Assembly: GCA_029945985.1 (NCBI GenBank) | Contig: JAQSDP010000144.1 | Location: 1-5,751 of the forward strand | Source of the DNA: a bacterium | GTDB taxonomy: Bacteria; Acidobacteriota; Blastocatellia; Pyrinomonadales; Pyrinomonadaceae | Length of the DNA stretch: 5,751 nt | Direction: 5' to 3' | In this document: piece after piece, positions 1-5,751 of the stretch | Numbering within the stretch: the stretch's first letter is position 1 | Layout: the number at the start of each line of letters is the position of its first letter | The notes under the pieces: generated by a model | What the model was told of the DNA's origin: nothing | Database searches by the model: none | The model's input: the letters and a program-made list of their open reading frames with translations, nothing else | Program-made: the position numbers and the translations under genes

Positions 1-1421
1 TTGGCATCGATATCGAAAGTAACCTCGACCTGCGGAACGCCACGCGGTGCCGGCGGGATCCCGACAAGGTGAAACTTGCCGAGCGTTTTATTGTCCGTCG
101 CCATCGGGCGCTCGCCCTGCAGCACGTGCACCTCCACCGACGTCTGATTGTCCGATGCCGTCGAAAAGATCTCCGATTTACGCGATGGGATGGTCGTGTT
201 TCGAGGAATCATTTGCGTCATAACCCCTCCAAGCGTCTCGATTCCCAAGGTAAGTGGAGTGACGTCCAGCAGCAGGATATCGGTTTTTTCGCCGCCGAGA
301 ACACCTGCCTGTACGGCTGCGCCGAGGGCAACGACTTCGTCGGGATTAACGGACTTATTCGGCTCTTTTCCGAAGAATTCCTTGACCATCTCCTGGACTT
401 TCGGAATACGCGTTGAGCCGCCGACGAGGACGATCTCTTCGATATCCTTAGGCGTCAGGCCGGCGTCTTTGATCGCCTGTTCGACGGGCGGCATGAGACG
501 CTTGAGCACCGATTCGATGAGCTGTTCGAACTTTGATCGTGTCAGCTTCATTACGAGGTGCTTGGGACCCGAGGCGTCGGCCGTGATGAAGGGCAGGTTG
601 ATCTCGGTCTCCATTGCGGACGACAGTTCGACCTTGGCCTTTTCGGCTGATTCCTTCAGCCTTTGGAGGGCCATTTTGTCGTTGTGGAGGTCGATACCCT
701 GGTCCTTTTTGAACTCGTCTATGATCCAGCTTACGAGCACTTCGTCGACATCATCACCGCCCAGATGGGTATCACCGTTCGTCGATTTAACCTCGACCAC
801 GCCTTCGCCGACTTCGAGCACCGAAATATCGAACGTACCGCCGCCAAAGTCGAATACGGCGATGGTCTCGTCCTTTTTCTTATCGAGTCCGTATGCCAGT
901 GCGGCCGCGGTCGGCTCATTGACGATGCGGAGCACTTCGAGACCTGCAACCTTGCCGGCGTCCTTCGTAGCCTGACGCTGAGCGTCATTAAAGTATGCGG
1001 GGACAGTGATTACCGCCTTTTCGACCTTCGCTCCAAGATAATCTTCGGCCGATTGCTTTAGCTTCTGGAGAACCATCGCGGCGATCTCAGGCGGGCTGTA
1101 CTGCTTGCCGTCCGCGGTCACGCGAACGTCGCCGTTTCCAGCCTTCTCGACCTTGTACGGCACCTGCTTGATCTCGTCCTGCACCTCTTCGTACTTGCGG
1201 CCCATGAACCGCTTGATCGAATAAAGTGTGTTTTCCGGATTAGTGACGGCCTGACGCTTGGCGACCTGACCGACCAGACGGTTACCGTCCTTTGTAAATG
1301 CTACAACCGAAGGGGTTGTACGTCCGCCTTCAGAATTTGTGATGACGACCGGTTCGCCGCCTTCCATGACAGCGACGACCGAATTTGTCGTCCCAAGGTC
1401 GATTCCAATGATCTTGCTCAT
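1..1421 (-). CDS. dnaK: Molecular chaperone DnaK (Hsp70), C-terminus cut by window edge
   Basis: This is the cytosolic ATP-dependent Hsp70 chaperone, which binds exposed hydrophobic peptides and cycles with a DnaJ co-chaperone and the GrpE exchange factor. I translated the minus strand from the ATG at 1421 and read 473 uninterrupted codons to the left edge. Visible landmarks are the phosphate-1 loop GIDLGTTNS (residues 6-14), AVITVPAYFND, the phosphate-2 motif DFGGGTFD (191-198), the adenosine motif LVGGSTRIP (about 332-340), the interdomain linker DILLLDVTPL (381-390), and the start of the substrate-binding beta domain up to VEVTFDIDA. The segment after FMGRKYEEV has the longer form seen in Gram-negative DnaK rather than the short Bacillus form. 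About 165 residues (rest of the beta domain and helical lid) are missing if the length is the usual ~640. The start is supported by a GGGAG ribosome-binding site. The gene immediately upstream is ppdK, divergently oriented, so grpE is not directly upstream here; dnaJ could follow beyond the window. Confidence 0.98.
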   Translation of the reverse strand, partial: MSKIIGIDLGTTNSVVAVMEGGEPVVITNSEGGRTTPSVVAFTKDGNRLVGQVAKRQAVTNPENTLYSIKRFMGRKYEEVQDEIKQVPYKVEKAGNGDVRVTADGKQYSPPEIAAMVLQKLKQSAEDYLGAKVEKAVITVPAYFNDAQRQATKDAGKVAGLEVLRIVNEPTAAALAYGLDKKKDETIAVFDFGGGTFDISVLEVGEGVVEVKSTNGDTHLGGDDVDEVLVSWIIDEFKKDQGIDLHNDKMALQRLKESAEKAKVELSSAMETEINLPFITADASGPKHLVMKLTRSKFEQLIESVLKRLMPPVEQAIKDAGLTPKDIEEIVLVGGSTRIPKVQEMVKEFFGKEPNKSVNPDEVVALGAAVQAGVLGGEKTDILLLDVTPLTLGIETLGGVMTQMIPRNTTIPSRKSEIFSTASDNQTSVEVHVLQGERPMATDNKTLGKFHLVGIPPAPRGVPQVEVTFDIDA

Positions 1422-1428
1422 CCTTATT

Positions 1429-1433
1429 CTCCC
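1429..1433 (-). promoter_or_regulatory. Ribosome-binding site of dnaK
   Basis: Reading the minus strand, GGGAG lies 7 nt before the ATG that begins MSKIIGIDLGTTN. This is good Shine-Dalgarno spacing and fixes the dnaK start. No CUCCC-like complement is present in the predicted leader, so I see nothing that would mask it. Confidence 0.8.
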
Positions 1434-1449
1434 GTTCCTAAAAATAGCT

Positions 1450-1484
1450 GCTCAAACCCTAATAAACTCAGATATGACTTGAGC
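1450..1484 (-). promoter_or_regulatory. Inverted repeat in the dnaK leader
   Basis: GCTCAA (1450-1455) and TTGAGC (1479-1484) are perfect 6-bp inverted arms separated by 23 bases. Both lie inside the predicted dnaK 5' untranslated region, so the mRNA could form a hairpin at its very 5' end. A competing weaker stem can form between the 1480-1483 arm and TGAG complementarity at 1467-1470. Neither stem pairs with the ribosome-binding site. It could equally be DNA operator half-sites, or coincidence. Confidence 0.3.
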
Positions 1485-1507
1485 CTATACAGAATATAAT
1501 ACTTGAG
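1477..1507. repeat. Direct repeat ACTTGAG flanking the dnaK -10 element
   Basis: The 7-mer ACTTGAG occurs at 1477-1483 and again at 1501-1507, 24 bp apart start to start. Relative to the dnaK promoter, one copy sits inside the -35/-10 spacer and the other just downstream of the predicted start site. That is where a repressor would bind. With repeats this short, chance is a real alternative. Confidence 0.35.
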
Positions 1508-1521
1508 TGTATCGTTGTCAA
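1493..1521 (-). promoter_or_regulatory. Sigma-70-type promoter of dnaK
   Basis: On the minus strand a perfect -35 hexamer TTGACA (1521-1516) is followed by a 17-bp spacer and the -10 hexamer TATATT (1498-1493), which matches TATAAT at five of six positions. A purine at about 1486 would be the transcription start, giving a leader of about 65 nt. The element is the vegetative type. I found no CIRCE operator (TTAGCACTC-N9-GAGTGCTAA) and no sigma-32-like CCCCAT -10 in this intergenic region. The promoter call rests on sequence match and position only. Confidence 0.75.
1495..1500 (+). promoter_or_regulatory. Candidate -10 element facing ppdK
   Basis: A perfect TATAAT lies on the plus strand, back to back with the dnaK -10 element on the other strand. 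The hexamer 17 bp upstream (ATATGA) is a poor -35, so this would be a weak or activator-dependent promoter, and the leader to the ppdK start would be about 205 nt. I did not find a better plus-strand promoter between 1440 and 1700. AT-rich promoter DNA can produce such a match by chance. Confidence 0.3.
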
Positions 1522-1712
1522 CTTTATTTTGATTTGTTCGAATGCGCCCGAAGAACCCGAATTTGCGCCTTCCCCGACTCAACGATTCGCACGGCGACGG
1601 GTTGGGCACGTCGGTAGCGGTGGCGGAAGATTTTTTTACGCGGGATGCCTAAAGTGTGACGTGGGTCATTTCGCTGCGCCCTTCGGGGTCGTAGATTTGA
1701 GGTGGAGGGCAT
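1522..1712. other. Upstream region of ppdK, no gene seen
   Basis: This non-coding stretch lies between the dnaK promoter and the ppdK start. It contains a possible nested stem (CCGAC 1574-1578 with GTCGG 1610-1614, and CAAC 1580-1583 with GTTG 1601-1604), a run of seven T at 1631-1637, and the ppdK ribosome-binding site at its right end. Short reading frames through it have no recognisable protein character and no supporting ribosome-binding site. I recognise no riboswitch or small RNA. Confidence 0.5.
1699..1709 (+). promoter_or_regulatory. Ribosome-binding site of ppdK
   Basis: The purine-rich stretch GAGGTGGAGGG lies directly before the ATG at 1713. GGAGG (1704-1708) is 4 nt from the start, slightly close, while the overlapping GAGGTGG (1699-1705) gives 7 nt. 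Either supports this ATG as the start. Confidence 0.75.
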
Positions 1713-4457
1713 ATGGACGGATCCAAGGTGAATCACAAATACGTATATTTTTTCGGCGGCGGCAACGCTGACGGGAACGAATCGATGAAGGAACTGCTCG
1801 GGGGCAAGGGTGCGAACCTTGCCGAAATGGCGGGGCACCCGAAGCTTCGGTTACCGGTTCCGCCGGGTTTTACGGTCACCACGGAGGTTTGCACACATCT
1901 TGGCGCGAAGAAGGGCAAATATCCGCGCAGCCTCGCGCTTGAGGTGAGTTCTGCTCTCGGCAGGATCGAGGAGTTGACGAACAAAAAGTTCGGCGACGAG
2001 AGCGATCCGCTGTTGGTGTCGATCCGTTCGGGTGCGCGGCGGTCGATGCCGGGGATGATGGAAACCGTGCTGAACGTCGGCCTCAACGACACGACGATCA
2101 AGGGCCTCATCGCACAGAGCGGCGATGAACGCTTTGCTTATGACGCATACCGAAGGCTGATCATGATGTATGCGGATGTCGTGATGGAGAAGGGCAACGG
2201 CATTGAACCGAAAGGCGGCACGGGGATCCGCAAGCTGCTCGACGACAAGCTGCACCGTATTAAGGAAGAGCGCGGTTATGCGAGCGACACCGACCTCACG
2301 GCCGGCGATCTAAGGCAGCTGGTAAAGGACTTCAAGAAGACGGTCAAGAAGGTGCTTGGGACCGAATTTCCTGAGGATCCAAGCGAACAGATGTGGGGCG
2401 CTGTCACCGCGGTTTTCAATAGCTGGAACGGAAAGCGAGCGGTCGAATATCGGGCGATCGAGAATATCCCTGACGACTGGGGCACCGCCGTGAACGTCCA
2501 GGCGATGGTCTTCGGCAACATGGGCAGCGACAGCTGTACCGGAGTCGGATTCACACGCGACCCGGGCAACGGCGAGAACAAGTTCTATGGCGAGTTTCTG
2601 GTGAACGCTCAGGGGGAGGATGTGGTCGCCGGAACGCGCACGCCGGCCCCGGTGAACGAGTATTCGAAGAACGCTCAGAGCAAGCATTTCAAGACGCTGG
2701 AGCGGCTCATGCCCAAACAATACGCTGAACTGTTTGAGTATCAGAAGCGGCTCGAAAAGCATTACAAGGACATGCAGGATATCGAGTTCACGATCGAAAA
2801 GGGCAAGCTCTATATGCTGCAATGCCGCATCGGCAAGCGGAACGGCATCGCGGCTGTTCGGATGGCTGCCGAAATGTACGACGAGAAGCTTATCGATATG
2901 AGGACCGCGATAATGCGTGTGGCCCCCAATCAGCTGGTCGAATTGCTGCTGCCGATGATCGATCCGAAGGTCGAGCTTGTCACCAAGCCGATCGCGAAGG
3001 GCTTGCCCGCCGGGCCCGGCGGAGCTCGCGGAAGGGTCGTGTTTTCGTCGCAGGATGCAGTGGAATGGGCTCAGAGAGGCGAGAAGGTCATACTCGTCCG
3101 CGAAGAGACCTCGCCGGAGGACGTCGATGGCATGCATAAATCGCAGGCGATCCTTACGTCGAAGGGCGGAATGACATCTCACGCGGCGCTGGTGGCTCGC
3201 GGGTGGGGAAAATGCTGCATCGTCGGCTCAGGCGATATCGAGATCAATCACGATGCAAAGACGTTCAAAGTGAAAAGCGGAGACGTCATCCACCAAGGTG
3301 ATTGGCTCACGCTTAACGGCACGTCGGGTAAGGTCTACGAAGGCCAGCTTCCGCTGGTGGCGATCGATCCGGATAAGAATCGATCTTACAAACACCTGAT
3401 GTCGCTGGTCGACAAGGTCAAGGTGATGGGCGTACGGGCCAACGCGGAAACACCGGAGGACGCTAGACAGGCGATGAAATTCGGCGCCGAGGGCATCGGG
3501 CTTTTCCGCACCGAACACATGTTCTATGGCGAGGGCGGCGAGGAGCCGCTGTTCCATCTTCGCCGGATGATCGTCGCTAAAGAGGAGAAGGAGCGCCGTG
3601 ACGCTCTCGCCGCCCTGGCGGTGTACGTCAAGAAGGATATTAAGGATACGCTCATGGTGATGAAGGGCCTACCCGTCACCATCCGTCTGCTGGATCCGCC
3701 GCTGCATGAATTCGTGCCGCACGACAAGGCCAAGCTGCTGGAGTTAAGCAAGGTGCTGGGTATTAGGCTGAGCGTTTTGAGACGCCGCGTGATGGCATTG
3801 CACGAGAATAATCCGATGCTCGGGCACCGAGGCGTCCGGCTCGGGATCAGCTATCCGGAAATTACCGAGATGCAGGTCCGGGCGATCTTTGAGGCGACCG
3901 CTGAGCTGATCAAATCTGGCAAGAAGGCTCTGCCTGAGATCATGATCCCTGTGACGTGCACCGTCAACGAGCTTTACCACCAAAAGACGATCGTTGATAA
4001 GGTGTATGCCGAGGTCTGCGGCGAACAGGGGCTCAAAAAGATCCCGTACCTTTACGGCACAATGATCGAGACCCCGCGAGCGGCCATTCGTGCAGGATTG
4101 ATGGCACTCTCGGCGGATTTCTTCAGCTACGGGACAAACGACCTGACGCAGATGAGTTTCGGTTTCAGCCGGGACGATATCGGCGGATTTTTGCCGAAGT
4201 ATCTTGATCTCAAGATCCTGCCGTTCGATCCGTTTCAGACGATCGACACGGACGGCATCGGCGAACTGATGCGCCGCGGGATCGAGCTTGGCCGCGAGGT
4301 CAAGCCGAAGCTGAAGGTCGGTATCTGCGGCGAGCACGGCGGCGACCCGGAGAGCGTCAAATTCTGCCACCGTTTGGGGATGAACTATGTCAGCTGCTCA
4401 CCGTTCCGCGTTCCGATAGCACGGCTCGCGGCAGCCCAGGCAGCGATCAGTTCATAA
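1713..4457 (+). CDS. ppdK: Pyruvate, phosphate dikinase
   Basis: The cytosolic enzyme interconverts pyruvate, ATP and phosphate with phosphoenolpyruvate, AMP and PPi, and can serve gluconeogenesis or PPi-linked glycolysis. All three domains are present in its 914 residues. The N-terminal ATP-binding domain has GGKGANLAEM with K32, IRSGAR with R105, and D356, E358 and Q370. The central swivelling phosphohistidine domain has GGMTSHAALVAR with catalytic H490. The C-terminal PEP/pyruvate barrel has R599 (FRTEHM), R658 (IRLLDPPLHEF), E786 (GTMIE), N809 (GTNDLTQ) and C872 (GICGEHGG). From memory of the Clostridium symbiosum enzyme (874 aa), these correspond to K22, R92, D321, E323, Q335, H455, R561, R617, E745, N768 and C831. 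The extra 40 residues come from a longer N-terminus, an insertion near 160-173, one near 320-340 and a small one near 606-610. T488, two residues before H490, matches the threonine phosphorylated by the regulatory kinase/phosphorylase in plant PPDK; no such regulator gene is visible here. The gene appears monocistronic. Confidence 0.97.
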   Translation: MDGSKVNHKYVYFFGGGNADGNESMKELLGGKGANLAEMAGHPKLRLPVPPGFTVTTEVCTHLGAKKGKYPRSLALEVSSALGRIEELTNKKFGDESDPLLVSIRSGARRSMPGMMETVLNVGLNDTTIKGLIAQSGDERFAYDAYRRLIMMYADVVMEKGNGIEPKGGTGIRKLLDDKLHRIKEERGYASDTDLTAGDLRQLVKDFKKTVKKVLGTEFPEDPSEQMWGAVTAVFNSWNGKRAVEYRAIENIPDDWGTAVNVQAMVFGNMGSDSCTGVGFTRDPGNGENKFYGEFLVNAQGEDVVAGTRTPAPVNEYSKNAQSKHFKTLERLMPKQYAELFEYQKRLEKHYKDMQDIEFTIEKGKLYMLQCRIGKRNGIAAVRMAAEMYDEKLIDMRTAIMRVAPNQLVELLLPMIDPKVELVTKPIAKGLPAGPGGARGRVVFSSQDAVEWAQRGEKVILVREETSPEDVDGMHKSQAILTSKGGMTSHAALVARGWGKCCIVGSGDIEINHDAKTFKVKSGDVIHQGDWLTLNGTSGKVYEGQLPLVAIDPDKNRSYKHLMSLVDKVKVMGVRANAETPEDARQAMKFGAEGIGLFRTEHMFYGEGGEEPLFHLRRMIVAKEEKERRDALAALAVYVKKDIKDTLMVMKGLPVTIRLLDPPLHEFVPHDKAKLLELSKVLGIRLSVLRRRVMALHENNPMLGHRGVRLGISYPEITEMQVRAIFEATAELIKSGKKALPEIMIPVTCTVNELYHQKTIVDKVYAEVCGEQGLKKIPYLYGTMIETPRAAIRAGLMALSADFFSYGTNDLTQMSFGFSRDDIGGFLPKYLDLKILPFDPFQTIDTDGIGELMRRGIELGREVKPKLKVGICGEHGGDPESVKFCHRLGMNYVSCSPFRVPIARLAAAQAAISS

Positions 4458-4489
4458 CCAATTTCTAGCTGGAGGGTGTCGGTGCTGCT
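4458..4489. other. Convergent gap between ppdK and the bicupin gene
   Basis: Only 32 bases separate the two stop codons, which face each other. I see no GC-rich hairpin followed by a T-run for either direction, only a weak AGC/GCT pairing (about 4467-4487). Termination here may be Rho-dependent or occur inside the neighbouring gene. Confidence 0.5.
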
Positions 4490-5185
4490 TTATTGCTTCA
4501 ATTCGATATCGATCGCTTCGAACACGCTCGACGAGAGGTTCTTTATAATGTGCGTCGTCCCGGCGTTCTGCCACACGTGGTCCCCGGCTTTGGGTTCAAG
4601 TGTTCGCTTTTTACCGTCCGAGCCGGTGAGTTCGATCTTTGAGTCGTAAACGATAATGCCGAGGCCGTGCATCGGATGCGTGTGCATCTTCGACGATTCT
4701 CCGGGTTTTAGAACGAGGCGATTCACGCGCACGCGGTCGTTATTGATCAAGATCACGTGGCCGTTCGATAGGACCGGATACGGCGCCCGGACCGGCGCGT
4801 TTTTGCCCGACAGTAACTCGATATAGATATTGCGGAAGTCGGTCTTGCCGCTGTTGATGACCCGGTGAGTCTCCGGCACGGGCCTGGCTCCGAACGTGGC
4901 TTCCCCGAACCTAATGTCGAAGATTTTCTTCGCGCCAACTGCCGGCTCATCAACGATCTGAGCGTTGCTCACGCGCACGCTGATCCCGTCATAGAGATGG
5001 ACGTGATATTTCGTTGTCTGGCCCGCGGGAACAAGGACATCAAATAGCCGGACAAACTCATTCTCGAACTTGAGCCGGTGCATTGGCTCCTTCTCGATAG
5101 GAACACTATCCTGCGCGTTACCGGAAATGCCAAGGCTTAGTAAGAAGGAAGTAGCTGCTGCGATCAGAAATAGACGTTTAAGCAT
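4490..5185 (-). CDS. Exported tandem-cupin (bicupin) protein of unknown substrate
   Basis: The 231-residue product starts with a signal peptide: MLKR, a hydrophobic stretch to about residue 22, then GNA-Q as a likely cleavage site after A24, so it is probably periplasmic or secreted. The mature part is two cupin beta-barrels. Domain 1 (about 35-125) has HVH at 61-63 and H107. Domain 2 (about 143-231) has HTHPMH with H168, H170 and H173, a GDHVWQNAG segment, and H212. The domains align with each other: NEFVRLFDVLVPAGQTTKYH matches NDRVRVNRLVLKPGESSKMH, and both end in a hydrophobic IELL/IELK strand, indicating internal duplication. The His-x-His plus distal His pattern suggests a bound divalent metal in each barrel. 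Cupins include dioxygenases, isomerases and sugar-binding proteins, so I do not assign a reaction. An in-frame GTG at 5203 would add six residues; I prefer the ATG because it gives a cleaner signal peptide, though neither start has a strong ribosome-binding site. The gene follows the TPR gene by 70 bp. Confidence 0.85.
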   Translation of the reverse strand: MLKRLFLIAAATSFLLSLGISGNAQDSVPIEKEPMHRLKFENEFVRLFDVLVPAGQTTKYHVHLYDGISVRVSNAQIVDEPAVGAKKIFDIRFGEATFGARPVPETHRVINSGKTDFRNIYIELLSGKNAPVRAPYPVLSNGHVILINNDRVRVNRLVLKPGESSKMHTHPMHGLGIIVYDSKIELTGSDGKKRTLEPKAGDHVWQNAGTTHIIKNLSSSVFEAIDIELKQ

Positions 5186-5255
5186 GGTTGTTTGCACTGG
5201 CACGTTGTCGTAATAATTCCCGCCCCCCGCGTTCAGGGCATCATTTCATAAAAAC
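5186..5255 (-). other. Short gap between the TPR gene and the bicupin gene
   Basis: The 70 bases between the two same-strand genes contain a G-rich run (the complement of CCCCCC near 5223-5228). I can pick out neither a clear promoter nor a hairpin with a T-tract. Co-transcription of the two genes is therefore possible but not shown. Confidence 0.4.
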
Positions 5256-5751
5256 TTATTCGGGTAGGTTTAGGTTCCGCGTGAGTGCGGCGAACCGTGG
5301 GTTGGAACGGAGCCGGTGAAATGTCGGCTCGACGCCCAGCCAGATCAGCCACACAGAAGACGATTGGATAGCCTTCTCAATCCACGCAAAGGCTAGATCC
5401 TCTTCCCCGAGTCCAACATAAACCTGCGCTATCTGACCCGGCAGTGCCTCGGCTAGGACAGGCGAACTTTCCAGTTGGCTAAGAATCGATCTGGCCTTGT
5501 CGCGCTCTCCAGCCATTGCATAAACGTACGCCACAGCCGCCTGTGAGAGAGGGTCGTCCAGTGATATCGCTTCATTCTCGATAGTCGCACGAGCAGCGTC
5601 GACATCGCCATTTTCGATAAAAGCGCCGGCCAGATAGGTGTAGGCCAGCGGGAAGTCAGGGTCTAGCTCTGTTAGCCGGCGTAGCTGGTCTATAGCGATT
5701 TCTAGCTGTCCCGACCAAAGGTGTATCGCCCCGATCCCGAATCCGATGAGA
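5256..5751 (-). CDS. C-terminal part of a TPR-repeat protein, N-terminus beyond window
   Basis: The minus-strand frame is open from the right edge to a TAA at 5256-5258, giving 164 residues of the C-terminal region. It is made of helical pairs of the tetratricopeptide type: about residues 3-34 (GQLEIAIDQLRRLTELDPD), 35-67 (NGDVDAARATIENEAISLDDP), 68-101 (AGERDKARSILSQL) and 102-133 (LGEEDLAFAWIEKAIQ). TPRs are protein-interaction scaffolds. The end, from WLIWLGVEPTFHRLRSNPRF to LNLPE, resembles the tail I associate with TPR-bearing Ser/Thr kinases and winged-helix TPR regulators in Acidobacteriota, usually of the form W-x-x-W-L-x-V-[DE]-P-x-F-x-x-L-R-x-[DN]-P-R-F. The domain that would decide the function (kinase, DNA-binding or other) lies outside the window. 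A GTG at 5534 is in frame but falls inside a TPR and is not a credible start. Confidence 0.8.
   Translation of the reverse strand, partial: LIGFGIGAIHLWSGQLEIAIDQLRRLTELDPDFPLAYTYLAGAFIENGDVDAARATIENEAISLDDPLSQAAVAYVYAMAGERDKARSILSQLESSPVLAEALPGQIAQVYVGLGEEDLAFAWIEKAIQSSSVWLIWLGVEPTFHRLRSNPRFAALTRNLNLPE

Noticed and set aside
148..975. Long 275-codon open frame on the plus strand opposite dnaK
   Set aside because: Antisense open frames are a known by-product of dnaK codon bias. Its translation is serine/threonine-rich with no recognisable domain, and the minus strand encodes a clear Hsp70.
1422..1486. RNA thermometer in the dnaK leader
   Set aside because: No segment of the leader is complementary to the GGGAG ribosome-binding site, and the possible hairpin lies far upstream of it.
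1424..1609. Small minus-strand frame of 61 codons over the dnaK promoter
   Set aside because: It covers the near-consensus dnaK promoter and leader, and its product looks random.
1657..1668. TGAC-GTGG-GTCA inverted repeat upstream of ppdK
   Set aside because: The arms are only 4 bp and do not extend further; matches this short are expected by chance.
1529..1771. Small plus-strand frame of 80 codons crossing the ppdK start
   Set aside because: It has no good ribosome-binding site and no protein-like character, and it overlaps the well-supported ppdK start in another frame.
2310..3182. 290-codon open frame on the minus strand opposite ppdK
   Set aside because: It lies entirely inside the conserved PPDK coding sequence, its product is low-complexity and Arg/His/Leu-rich, and it resembles no family I know.
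3744..4370. 208-codon open frame on the minus strand opposite the PPDK C-terminal domain
   Set aside because: It mirrors the most conserved part of PPDK and looks like a codon-bias shadow, with no independent start signals.
4458..4489. Bidirectional terminator between ppdK and the bicupin gene
   Set aside because: There is no stable GC-rich inverted repeat and no flanking T-run on either strand.
1..5751. A novel defence, mobile or biosynthetic system
   Set aside because: The four genes belong to familiar families with no mobile-element, toxin, nuclease or array signature. Only the promoter and domain details listed above go beyond ordinary annotation.

Overview
This is an ordinary housekeeping stretch of a bacterial chromosome, moderately GC-rich by eye. 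It holds four protein-coding genes, two of them cut by the window edges. The DnaK carries the longer ATPase-domain segment typical of Gram-negative bacteria. The TPR protein ends in a tail I associate with acidobacterial TPR regulators and kinases. Together these suggest a Gram-negative lineage, possibly Acidobacteriota, but this is an inference from protein style and not a marker-based assignment. I see no mobile elements, CRISPR arrays, tRNAs or rRNAs.

Layout. Positions 1-1421 (minus strand) hold the first 473 codons of dnaK; its C-terminal lid lies beyond the left edge. Positions 1422-1712 are a divergent intergenic region. It contains a near-consensus sigma-70-type promoter for dnaK (TTGACA, 17-bp spacer, TATATT), short TTGAG-type repeats around that promoter, and an opposing TATAAT that could serve the gene on the other side. 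Positions 1713-4457 (plus strand) hold a complete 914-aa pyruvate phosphate dikinase gene (ppdK) with all expected catalytic residues. After a 32-bp convergent gap, positions 4490-5185 (minus strand) hold a small exported protein made of two tandem cupin domains. Upstream of it on the same strand, 5256-5751 is the C-terminal 164 codons of a TPR-repeat protein that continues past the right edge.

How the genes relate. DnaK (protein folding) and PPDK (pyruvate/PEP interconversion) share only a divergent control region; nothing shows a functional link. The TPR protein and the bicupin lie in tandem with a 70-bp gap and may be co-transcribed. PPDK and the bicupin converge without an obvious intrinsic terminator between them.

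I found no convincing previously undescribed system. The observations most worth a second look are the repeat-decorated dnaK promoter without a CIRCE element, the back-to-back -10 elements of the divergent pair, the consensus-deviating but catalytically intact PPDK, and the exported bicupin with two apparently intact metal sites.
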